DNA of 64,000 bases from NCBI GenBank assembly GCA_034440575.1, contig JAOTOL010001645.1, positions 3,467,501 through 3,531,500 on the forward strand, written 5' to 3'. This document shows, one piece after another, positions 46,201-56,967 of the stretch. A program made the translations under genes and the position numbers. How positions within the stretch are numbered: position 1 is the stretch's first letter; each line of letters begins with the position of its first letter. The stretch is from Imbricaverruca yamaguchii. Its lineage: Eukaryota; Arthropoda; Thecostraca; Neoverrucidae. The notes under the pieces were generated by a model, which saw only the letters and a program-made list of their open reading frames with translations, did no database searches and had not been told where the DNA came from.

Positions 46201-48224
46201 TCAGTCACATAGGCTGACGTCGACACCAACAAACCCGCACCGCGAGTCTCACCGACTCCAGTGAGACCGCACCGAGCTGAGATTGGCGCCAGTGCGCGCC
46301 GTGTTCTCCTCAAGGATTCAGTACAAGGTCACGAACCATGGGATATGTAGGGGCGACAACCAGCTGCGTTTAATGACATTGTTTTGACATGCATGAGATT
46401 AACTTCTGTATTACAGCAATGCGTCAGAGCGTGTTTTGTCTACGATTACTTGTTCGAGATGCTTCCCTCTTTCATCGCTGCAGTAGCAGATAATCAGGAG
46501 CGTCCGGCATTAGCTGCAGACAGTATCGGCAACCGTTACATTCCCGACGATCGCTGCCCGACCGACTGTTGATTAGTCGTGTCGATGTTGTGACCAGCCG
46601 ACAATACCCTGAACCAAACCGTGCGCGAGTATCATTAATTATACTCCTTAGCTTGTCTTTCCGTGTGGCGCTTGCCATTTTCCTTCAACAGGCGACACAA
46701 ACATGCAATTTCCCAACTCCCAATAATGTTCGACGTTCAGTGAATCGCGCTGACAGTTTTGGATAATGGTCAGAACAAAGAACAGCTGTGAACACCCAGT
46801 GAGCTGGCAAATCTACAGCAAATGAAAATGGAAATCGAAACAGCAGTCTGTCATTCTGCAAGCTGTTGCAGGCAGCTGGAGTGAAAGGCGGCTGGAATAT
46901 TCACCTGACGGAAGGCTTCTGAAAAGCTTAGCCAGGTCGTAGTATCAAGGTGAATAAACATGCTGTCGTCGTGTTGTGAGCGTGGCATAAATGTGTTCTC
47001 ATTGGATGAAATTAGAGGCATGCGGTTTTTATGTTGTCTGGTGATAACATAATGGATTTGTGGCTTTATTTCACCGAATTTGGTAAGACTGTACTTGATG
47101 GTAAACTAGGAGAGAGGGTTACAGCACACGTTGTGGGAGGGAAGGCTTTCAAACTAAAGGTGCTGTTTGTAGGGTAGTTGTACTGATGTAGCAGATATTG
47201 GAGTTTTAACAATTGGATCGCTCAGAATATCAGTAGATAACATGTTTTCAGTGTCACGAAGCAACCCAACAAACCACACCATGCAACCAACGAAACAAAT
47301 GGGCCCGATGTGAATCTGAGTTTTACCTTAAGCTGAACTATAGATAGGACTTCTGGTACGGTATCTTCATGTTTTGATGTTTTATCCACCTCCGTTTGCT
47401 GAGTACTACGTATTACTAACTAGACTAGTTTATTGCTAAATAGCTTGCGGCCCACATGACCAATCTCACAGACCGGCCGGGCGCAATTGATATTGACCCG
47501 AATCGTTAACCGGCCCAGCAGTGTCGTGGGCCAATATATGCATAAAAACCCGACTGAAGTGTGTCAGAAGAGAGAATTTCCCATTATTATCAATGGTACA
47601 CCGTTAAGTTAGTTCTATCATTAGTAGGATTCGATGGTAACACGCATGACATTGCCAAGAACGATTGCGTGAGGAAGTTGACCAAAGTGTTCTCGCTGCG
47701 ATCCAGTCAAGCTGATTGTCTGTAGGGTACATAAGATATTTTAATTATTTATTTCGTGGCACATGCTGCGTGTATAATTTCAGTAAACCAGTACTCTTAG
47801 CATGTGTTATAGCATGCGCAGTGTTCTAGCCACGTACAAAGTGGTGCTGGGGCGGGCCACGATAGCCAGCGACAGTATCTGGTGAGGCTCACAAAGTCGA
47901 AATGCAACGAGTCTCGCCATGTGCACCGGGAAGGTGGACCATGCAGCAGGTGACCAGGCGAGTCTGTAGAAATCAGACGCAACGGAAGTGGGCGTGGCGA
48001 GGCGGGGAAGGGGAGGGGCGCTGGCAGAACGTCGCCAACGGACCTGACCCAGATGGGATCGGGCCGTGACAAGGCTGACCACAGCACGGGCGACGAAGTG
48101 CGCCGCGACAGGTGCTGGGGGTATCGTTGGCCGTGAAATGGCCCACCACACCTGGAGTGCGGCCGTGGACAGCTGCCGCGGCGCTGGTGACGCCCACAGG
48201 ACTGCACCGAACTGTGCCGAGCGC
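46201..48224. other. Unique region with GC-rich right end, no gene confirmed
   Basis: 46200-47800 shows nothing recognisable. 47900-48220 is GC-rich with short open stretches next to cgacag/gtgctg and cgcccacag. This could be an exon area but is unsupported. Confidence 0.35.
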
Positions 48225-49410
48225 AGAGTACCTCACCTCTGGCAGACGGTGGTGTGACGAGACCGTACCGAGCACAGAGTACCTCACCCCTGGCAGACGG
48301 TGGTGTGACGAGACCGTACCGAGCACAGAGTACCTCACCCCTGGCAGACGGTGGTGTGACGAGACCGTACCGAGCACAGAGTACCTCACCCCTGGCAGAC
48401 GGTGGTGTGACGAGACCGTACCGTACACAGAGTACCTCACCCCTGGCAGACGGTGGTGTGACGAGACCGTACCGTGCACAGAGTACCTCACCTCTGGCAG
48501 ACGGTGGTGTGACGAGACCGTACCGTACACAGAGTACCTCACCTCTGGCAGACGGTGGTGTGACGAGACCGTACCGTGCACAGAGTACCTCACCCCTGGC
48601 AGACGGTGGTGTGACGAGACCGTGCCGTGCACAGAGTACCTCACCCCTGACAGACGGTGGTGTGACGAGACCGTATCGAGCACAGAGTACCTCACCCCTG
48701 GCAGACGGTGGTGTGACGAGACCGTACCGAGCACAGAGTACCTCACCCCTGGCAGACGGTGGTGTGACGAGACCGTACCGTGCACAGAGTACCTCACCCC
48801 TGGCAGACGGTGGTGTGACGAGACCGTACCGTGCACAGAGTACCTCACCTCTGCTGTGTGCAACTATTACCGTAAAAGTACCTCACCCCTGGCAGACGGT
48901 GGTGTGACGAGACCGTACCGTGCACAGAGTACCTCACCCCTGGCAGACGGTGGTGTGACGAGACCGTACCGTACACAGAGTACCTCACCCCTGGCAGACG
49001 GTGGTGTGACGAGACCGTACCGTACACGACCGTACACGAGTATCTCACCCCTGACAGACGGTGGTGTGACGAGACCGTACCGTACACAGAGTACCCCACC
49101 TCTGGCAGACGGTGGTGTGACGAGACCGTACCGTGCACAGAGTACCTCACCTCTGGCAGACGGTGGTGTGACGAGACCGTACCGTGCACAGAGTACCTCA
49201 CCTCTGGCAGACGGTGGTGTGACGAGACCGTACCGTGCACACAGTGCGTCATCTTTGGCAGACTCTGGGGTGATAGGACTGCATTGTGCACAGAGTACTT
49301 CGCCTACGGCAGACGCTGGTTTGACAGGACTGCGCTGTGCACACAGCACTTCACCCGCGACAGACGCTGGTTTGACAGGACTGTACCGTGCATAGAGTAT
49401 TTCACCTCTG
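48225..49410. repeat. 51-bp minisatellite, ~22 copies
   Basis: The unit is gagtacctcacccctggcag + acggtggtgtgacgagaccg + taccgagcaca. One irregular spacer (ctgtgtgcaactattaccgt, 48852) interrupts it. The right edge (49230-49410) is degenerate (gcacttcacc, gacaggactg). Apparent 17-residue protein repeats are a by-product of the period. Confidence 0.95.
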
Positions 49411-50750
49411 GCAGACGCCGAAGCGCAACACGCGTACGTGGCGGTATCTGCACAGACAGTGCGAGCGATGCACACACCGACATACGAAAGGTACGCTACC
49501 TACGCTGTGCTTGTATCGCTTCTGTGGACGGCACCTGCACTGCTGGTATGCGCGGTACGTGCGCCACCGTTGTGCACAGTGCATGTATGTACCATCAGTA
49601 TGTGCAGCACCTGTACGGCTAGCGTATGCTGTGCCTGTATCGTTAGTGTGTACGGTGTGCCTGTACCTCCAGTTTGCGCAGCCAAGCGCGCGTGTCCGCA
49701 GCCTCGCCAACGCAAAAACGGCCCAGGGCGTCCACAACCGCACGGCTTATCCAACCTCAATCTTCCGCGTCGCTTTCCCGGTGATGTTCATGCGCGTGAA
49801 ATTGCAGCACGCAGGGCTTTCCCAACAGACAATTGCATCAAATTTGGAGGCTCTTCCTGTCACTCTTGACGTAATGGCTCAGTCGCAATGCCTGCTCATG
49901 GTGAAGGTGAGCGACGACGCATGGACAATACGACGCCTACTTGGAGGCAATCCAGAAGTCAGATATCGCAAGTCAAGGATGCGGCTGCGAGTTTGGTTCA
50001 GTTTCAGTCCGGCTTACCATCGTATCATGTTTTGCTTCTCGTGCCTATTAATTCATACCCGACGTGCTAAATTGATGTAGCATGCGCCGAAATTCGGCAG
50101 TACCGCCATTCGCTATCAATTTGTTTGCTTACCTGTTCACTTCCTTCTTCAGTAATCGGCAACCAAACGACCAGTATGATAGGTCTCAGCTCAATCTCTA
50201 CACCACAAGCTGACATTCATCATTCGGAAGATCAGTTTCGGATCTTTGAAGGCTTTCAATCACGTGTGACATTCGAAAAGTACGCCAAATCGTACAGACC
50301 GCACAGGCCGGACTGCAGCTGCACAGACAGGACTACACTTGAGCTGTCTGATGTATGGGCTGCCAAGAGGCCATCAACGATGATTGCGTTCCCTCGGGCA
50401 CCTAGTCGGAAAGTTCATAGGATGCCGTGTATGTATTCCGTTGGCATGTTATCAGCAGTATGCTGGTCAACGGGGGATTACTGCAATGGTCTGCTAATTG
50501 CAGGGTGTTTGAAGTATGACAGGCGGGGTACATTTGTCAGTGCGAGCAGCGCTCAAGATAGTGTTTCCATGTTCGTCTGTGATGTACATGCAAGATAGCG
50601 TGCGAACTGAACCGATGAATCAATTTGTTCCCGTTTCGGAAGTTAGGTGAGCTTCAGACGTCACCTCGTTTTGATGCTGTGAGCAGATGGAATCTGAATC
50701 AGACGCTGGTTTTGAAATACTTGGCCACTCGTCAAGTCGGCTAAAATTGT
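49411..50750. other. Unique region; one 157-codon frame of unknown status
   Basis: 49480-49700 is a TGTGC-rich degenerate tract. The frame 50125-50598 (+) is non-repetitive, ends SMFVCDVHAR and follows cttccttcttcag, but shows no recognised motif. It may be chance. Confidence 0.3.
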
Positions 50751-50759
50751 TAGCCCCGC

Positions 50760-51400
50760 AGAAGCCCGGCTACCGACTGATTCGGCCACATCTGAACCGT
50801 TTGCCCGGCTACCGACTGATTCGGCCACATTTGAACCGTTTTCCCGGCTACCGGCTGATTCGGCCACATTTGAACCGTTTGCCCGGCTACCGACTGATTC
50901 GGCCACATTTGAACCGTTTGCCCGGCGGGCGGCTGATTCGGCCACATTTGAACCGTTTGCCCGGCGGGCGGCTGATTCGGCCACATTTGAACCGTTTGAC
51001 GGGCGGGCGGCTGATTCGGCCACATTTGAACCGTTTGCCCGGCGGGCGGCTGATTCGGCCACATTTGAACCGTTTGCCCGGCGGGCGGCTGATTCGGCCA
51101 CATTTGAACCGTTTGCCCGGCGGACGGCTGATTCGGCCACATTTGAACGTTGCCGGCCGGCGGCTGATTCGGCCACATTTGAACCGTTTGCCCGGCGGGC
51201 GGCTGATTCGGCCACATTTGAACCGTTTGCCCGGCGGGCGGCTGATTCGGCCACATTTGAACCGTTTGACGGGCGGGCGGCTGATTCGGCCACATTTGAA
51301 CCGTTTGACGGGCGGGCGGCTGATTCGGCCACATCTGAACGGTCTGCCCGGCTGGTGGCTGATTCGGCCACATCTAAACCGTCTGCCTGGCCGGCGGCTG
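50760..51400. repeat. 39-bp minisatellite, ~16 copies
   Basis: The unit is ggctgattcggccacatttg + aaccgtttgcccggcgggc. Open on both strands because 39 is divisible by three and stops are lacking. Confidence 0.95.
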
Positions 51401-52060
51401 ATTCGGTCTCGGTTAAGTCATACGTGTGGCAATGTTCTCCTGCAGACGCTAGCAGGAAACAGCAGGATTACAGCAGAGCTCCCAGATGTATCCGCGTAGA
51501 GTTTGCGGTCGGATCCGGCTCGGTGAGCGGACACCTCGGTCGCCTGGTGCTCACTAGACACCGCTGTGGCCACCAGTGGCATCGGACGCGCCACTCCGGC
51601 TCCACTAGCCAGGCCACCAATGGAAACAGCCATTTGCTGGGCGTTAGATGACAGTTGTGTATTCGGCAAGATAAATATGACATGTCTGGATATTGGACAT
51701 TGCATACCATTGGTGCAATCTCTGGGGGACTGGGGAATATATTCCATTCAACATTCTCCAATGTTAACAATAGTTATACGGCGTCAGCTGAGCAGAGTTG
51801 GCATAAAATCGGTTTGATCACCTCAATTTTTTGGCCACACCTACTCCCATGCTACATGCCATCCATGTGCACGTTATCTATCGGTGCGGGCACTTAGCAA
51901 GCCTCCGACACTGCTCAAGTCAGTTCATTATCGGTCCAACCATTAACAAAAAGCTGTCAACAAGAGATTTGATGGCTGTCACGCGGTAATCAGGCTGAAC
52001 GTGAACTACATACTGGACCTACATGTCTTCTCAGCGATGACATGCAGTGCAAGCGCAACC
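51401..52060. other. Unique region, no gene seen
   Basis: No supported feature. Confidence 0.4.
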
Positions 52061-52079
52061 AGCAGGGTGACCTTTTCTT

Positions 52080-52335
52080 GTTCCATACTTCTCTCTCATC
52101 ACATCGTTCTATCCCTATCTCTCTTATTTTGTCTTTTCTCTCCACTCTCTCTCTCTCTCTATCTATTTCTCTCTCTCAATCTCTCTCTTTATCCTCCCCA
52201 TCTCTCTATCTCTCCTTCCCTCCCCCTCTCTTTTCTTGTTTCGATCTTTCCACTCCCACTCTGTTTTTCTCTCCCCCATTTCTTTCTCCCTGTTCTTGCT
52301 TCTTTCTCTTAACTCCCACTCTCCTTATCTCTCTA

Positions 52336-52386
<51 letters not shown>

Positions 52387-52402
52387 CTCTCTCGCTTTGT
52401 CT
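52080..52402. repeat. (CT)n low-complexity tract
   Basis: Pyrimidine-rich; pure (CT)n at about 52337-52384. Confidence 0.95.
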
Positions 52403-52599
52403 TTCTATCCCTTATTATGGCATGTGCTTCATGCTAAGCTGCACGAGAGGGCCTCGGATCATATTCTATCCCAAACGTTGTTTGGGACTCTACCTCATGG
52501 GTTTGTCGTCAGGAGTTTCTCGAATCGGTCTGCTCGACGACTTCGCTGGTCTCAACTGATCTTTAAGTTGAGGCACACCTCCGATCTGTGACTTGGGGT

Positions 52600-53500
52600 T
52601 CTGAACGATTAGGATAACATCCGGCAACATAGCCATGGGTGCGGTGGCGTAAGAGTGAGCCCGCCCCGGTGTGACGCTCGTTCACCAGAGCTGGGGCGGC
52701 CGGTTGCGCAAAGCGGCCGCAGGAATGCTGGCAGAACCGACTGATAGTGTCGATCATTAGCCCAGATCACCGCGAGCGGCGCCACGGCGCGGGGTCACCG
52801 ACCCAGCGGCAGACTGGGTCACAGCGAGGCCGAGTCAGGCAGGTCGGGGTCACGTGGCAGGGGCTGGCCGCTGGCGGGCGGGGCAGCTGTCACCTGCCGC
52901 ATGGTTCCCCGGCGGCTCTGCCGGCGGCTTGCAGTGAAGACACTAGTGTCCTGCCGACGAGTACGGCCACGAGCCGATTCCGACGACTCGGTGGAAGTGA
53001 CCGGCGCTCTGGCCGGGTGTGGCCTTGGTCTCCAGACGCTCCTCCGAGTGTCGAAATTCCTGCCACGCGCGCAACGAAAATTACAGCCCTTCTCGCCCCG
53101 GGCGCCCCGCCCCGGCCGCTACGAGCCGACTTCTCGGAGCCGCATCCCGAGCAGCTGATTCATGTCTGTACCCAGCTGTCAGCAGGCACGTCAGGAAGCC
53201 TCGGCCACCGCTCTGACCTGACCTGACCTCGGCGCAGCAGCGTGCGGCCCACCTTTGATGCCGGCTGTTCACTGTTCAGCTGAGTGATCAGTGGTTCCAG
53301 CCCTGACCCCAATGCCACCGCCATTCGTGTGCGACAAAGACGCGGGCAACTGGCAAGCAGCGAGCACTCCAGCGTGCGGTGGTTGAGAGACCGACGAGAC
53401 TGGCGGCACTCGGGTTTCTCAATGCAGACCGCCTCCGAGATGAAGTGAGCTCCGGCTCGACCGCCAGATTGTCTACAACTTGTGGCCGACGGTCCGTAAG
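52600..53500. other. GC-rich island, no gene confirmed
   Basis: CpG-rich segment with overlapping open frames on both strands (for example ATG at 52901 to TGA at 53158). It could be a promoter or first-exon island; no conserved peptide or splice context is convincing. Confidence 0.3.
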
Positions 53501-53915
53501 TGATTTGCGACGCTGAGACTGAATACACATTGATTATTGGGCCTGAAACAGATTACCGTCACGAAAGAATGACAGCCATGATGGCTGTTGCGGTGTCTTG
53601 GTCCAATGTAACAGGTTCTGACACACACACTGATCAAGTTTTTCGTGACACATGGATGCAATTCGTACCAATTCCCACACAAACAGGCATACAATAGCAA
53701 CTCAGTGAAGGAGAACGAAAAGTTATCGAAACTCAGACCACGTGTCAGGAAAAAGGCAACTAAAGGGTGTGGCTCATACCGATAATGCAACTAACAGGCC
53801 GCGAACTGAAGCTAATTTGGTGTTCTAATGGATGGTATAGGGGATTTGGACGAATGCTTGTCACCTCGGGATACAAAGAGGATCACTGACAACTATATAT
53901 ACATGCATGCATATA
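53501..53915. other. Unique region, no feature seen
   Basis: Nothing supported before the (CA)n(TA)n tract. Confidence 0.4.
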
Positions 53916-53917
53916 CA

Positions 53918-54009
<92 letters not shown>
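53916..54009. repeat. (CA)n(TA)n microsatellite
   Basis: Pure (CA) to about 53957, then pure (TA) to 54007. Confidence 0.96.
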
Positions 54010-54011
<2 letters not shown>

Positions 54012-54760
54012 TATAGTTATTGTCACAACCTAATCCGAAAACCTTATAATGCATTTTCTCTGGAATTAACCGGTTGGAATTAGTTGAGCTTTACCTTGAA
54101 CGCCCTCAAGGTTAATGGCTTGATATATTCGGTGTAAGCAGTAGGTCGTCGTATTCCGACTAAAGGACACTTGTTCCAATCGTTGCGCTAGTTGGTGCCA
54201 AGTCTGAACACGTCCTCCACGTTATAGCTCATCCCTTTGGATAGATACCAGTCATTTAATGGCTACTTGTGCGCTCCTCTTGGCATCCGTGCTACTTGCT
54301 AATACATGGCGTTGCCGAACGTTTTCCATACAGAGGCATGCATGGAGCTGAATCACAATGTCGGCCGTAATAAATGACTCAGTAGCAGAGTGCTTCATAA
54401 ACATGCATGATAGTGACGTAGTGTGACCTAGCAAAACAGCCCTCTATAAGTGTAATCAGTGGCCTCTGCCATGTCACTGACGAAATCTGATCGATCTGTT
54501 CAACAACTCAACCAAACAAACAACCAAAAAGTTTTTTTTCAAGTTTCTTAGATCCATTGAATTAAGTTTGATCTCCTTTATGCGAAAGACAATTTATGAC
54601 TCTGGATGCGATCAAATGGGTCACAGTGCCTTCCTTGGTTTGTACTTTGCTGCATGCTCTTGCAGCCTGTCCCAAGTCTCAATTGTGGTGCACAACAAAC
54701 GTTTGCATTAAATTTGCATCTACCAACTTAGGACCAAGACTGCCGACCGCGTTGACTATG
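54010..54760. other. Unique region with SINE-like tail
   Basis: caactcaaccaaacaaacaacc at about 54502-54525 resembles a SINE AACC-type tail; no head was found. Nothing else is supported. Confidence 0.35.
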
Positions 54761-55380
54761 GCTGAGCAGTACAGTGAATATGACTGCAATGATCATGACT
54801 GCCGACTGTTATGACTATGACTGACAACTTCCATGACTGACTGAACGTTGTCGTGACTATGACTGATAGCTGTCATGGCAATGGCTGACAGTTGTCATGT
54901 CCATGGCTGGCAAATGACATGACTATGGCTGACAACTGACATGACTGAATACCGACTGTCATGACTTTGATTGACAACCGTCATGACTATGACTGACAAC
55001 TGTCACAACTATGACTGACAACCATCAGGACCATGACCAACAACTGTTACGACTATGACTAACTATTGGCATGACTATGACTGACAACTGCCATGACTGT
55101 CTATCAACCGTCATGAGCAGGACTGACGACCGTCATGACTATGACTGACAACCGTCATGACTATGACTGACAACTGTCACGACTATGACTGACGACTGAG
55201 GTGACTATGTCTGACGACTGGCGTGACCATGACTAACGATTGTCATGACTATGACTGACGACTGGCGTGCAATGACTAACGACCGTCATGACCATGACTG
55301 ACAACCGTCATGACTATGACTGACAACTAGCACGACTATGACTGGCGACTGGCGTCGCCGTGACTGACGGCCGGCCCAGC
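54761..55380. repeat. Degenerate ~22-bp repeat (TGACTATGACTGACAACYGTCA)
   Basis: About 25 diverged copies of catgactatgactgacaact-type words. It borders the GC-rich segment at 55380. Confidence 0.85.
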
Positions 55381-55602
55381 TATGATTGACGACGGCTGTG
55401 ACAGCTGAGGCGGCAGAGGGCTGTGCGGCGCGGCGGCGGAGTGAAAGTGTCGGCGGGCAGTGGTCGGGCTGTGACCCGAGGCCCGCCGGCCAGAGCCGGC
55501 CAGGCCGGCCGAGGTCAGCGGCAGCGCGGCCGCCAGTGTCCGTGTCGGCGCCGGCGCCCCAGTGGCACACCGGCCAGCCTCCGGACCACGTCGGCCGCGC
55601 CG

Positions 55603-55838
55603 CTCCCGCCCACAGCCGCGTCCCCCAGCTCGGGTCCGCGCCCACGTCCGCGCCGAGGGCCACGCCGCCGACATCTGGCTCCCGCCCACAGCCGCGTCCC
55701 CCAGCTCGGGTCCGCGCCCACGTCCGCGCCGAGGGCCACGCCGCCGACATCTGGCTCCCGCCCACAGCCGCGTCCCCCAGCTCGGGTCCGCGCCCACGTC
55801 CGCGCCGAGGGCCACGCCGCCGACATCCGGCTGCCGCC
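55603..55838. repeat. 76-bp GC-rich tandem repeat, ~3 copies
   Basis: The unit is cccacagccgcgtcccccag + ctcgggtccgcgcccacgtc + cgcgccgagggccacgccgc + cgacatctggctcc. The period is not divisible by three, so copies fall in different frames and long frames here are not coding evidence. Confidence 0.92.
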
Positions 55839-56112
55839 CACTGAGACTGACTACCAGCAGCAGTCGCCAGCAGGCGAGGTCTGCCCGGCTCGTCAGGAGG
55901 CGGAACAGCGCGAGACCGAGAAGACCTGCTGGTTTCGTGCAGAGCGGTTAAAAAAGCATTATTCAGCCGGTGACAGGAGGACAAGATATCATCGCGAGTC
56001 GAGATCGGCCGGTCGGACTGCTCCCATATCACGCACCGCCGGCACCGGAGCCGCCTGCCAGGTCTGGTCCGAGTACCAGGTGCCGTCCAGCGGCGCGTTC
56101 GGCCGCCGAGAC

Positions 56113-56275
56113 CCAGCCCGGTGAGACCCAGCCCGGCGAGACCCAGCCCGGAGAGACCCGGCCCGGCGAGACCCAGCCCGGCGAGACCCAGCCCGGCGAG
56201 ACCCAGCCCGGCGAGACCCAGCCCGGAGAGACCCAGCCCGGAGAGACCCGGCCCGGCGAGACCCAGCCCGGCCCG
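56113..56275. repeat. 15-bp minisatellite (GAGACCCAGCCCGGC), ~11 copies
   Basis: The copies differ by c/g (cagccc or cggccc; ggcgag or ggagag). The array ends 57 bp before the candidate start codon at 56332 and would lie in a 5' UTR or promoter. Confidence 0.93.
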
Positions 56276-56331
56276 CGGGACGTCGCTTCAGCAGACTCGC
56301 CGGCACGGTGTGATGCACTAGCTGTCCAGCC

Positions 56332-56486
56332 ATGCCCGGTCTGCTGGCGTTTGTGTGCGTGTGGTGCCTGCTGACGGCGGCCGCCGGCCGCGAGGAGTGG
56401 GCTCGCCGCGGGACCACCACAGCGGCGCCGACACAGCGCAGACAGCAGCGGCTACAGCAACGGCGGCAACAGGAGAACGCCAGCAG
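56332..56486 (+). CDS. Candidate first coding exon of a secreted protein (signal peptide)
   Basis: ATG in context ccagccATGc with an in-frame TGA at 56311-56313 upstream, so the start is defined. The first residues form a textbook signal peptide: MPGLLAFVCVWCLLTAAAG, cleavage likely after AAAG or AAGR. A Gln/Arg-rich mature start (TQRRQQRLQQRRQQENASR) follows, up to the donor CAG/GTAGGC at 56487. Reading on meets TAG at once, as expected for an intron. The context is GC-rich. I find no matching downstream exon (phase 2) in the window, so the rest may lie beyond a long intron. The family is unknown. Confidence 0.42.
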
Positions 56487-56832
56487 GTAGGCCAGGCTCC
56501 GGTATACCCTGGTGGTGTAGTCTGGATGCGAGTCATATAGATGATGATGTGTTGTGTTGGCACTGCCCGATTGACACGCGCTGGTCACAGCTGACGTTGA
56601 TGCTGATGCGGAAGATGGTGGTAATGCTGTTGTCACACAGACTATCCTGAACTGAAAGCAAATAATCTGCTCGAAAATAGCCAACTTAGATTTTTATCGG
56701 CCGTGGAAGTGATAACCCATCCTATTAAAGACAAATTCTAGTTAAGTTTGACGCCTCTGGAGTATGGTCTATGGTCGCTATAGGGTAAAACCGAAAGTAC
56801 TATAATGGCTATAATGGCACCCTTGCCGGCGG

Positions 56833-56967
56833 CGCAAAGCAGATGTTTCAGCCAGCAAGGTATACCTCCAAATGGGCATGACCACCACCGTTCCGTGGGT
56901 GGTGGTCATGTCCCGGCTGCGACAGATGGTTCAGCCAGCTAGGTGTCCCTCTCAAATGGATATGACT
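56833..56967. repeat. Direct duplication around a 13-bp perfect hairpin
   Basis: CATGACCACCACC (56877-56889) and GGTGGTGGTCATG (about 56898-56910) form a stem. On either side, gcagatgtttcagccagcaa and acagatggttcagccagcta begin a ~50-bp direct repeat ending aaatgg.atgac. Confidence 0.7.

Noticed and set aside
45192..46264. Open frames of over 300 codons resembling a repeat protein
   Set aside because: They are produced by the 51-bp minisatellite; two plus frames and the minus frame are open at once and spacers shift the frame.
48112..49395. A 427-codon frame with 17-residue repeats (EYLTPGRRWCDETVPST)
   Set aside because: The frame changes at the spacer near 48852, other frames are equally open, and no signal peptide or flanking domain is seen.
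50661..51499. Frames with 13-residue repeats on both strands
   Set aside because: They follow from the 39-bp array; no preferred frame.
55286..56124. Ala/Arg-rich frames over 230 codons
   Set aside because: They lie over the 76-bp GC-rich repeat and appear in several frames.
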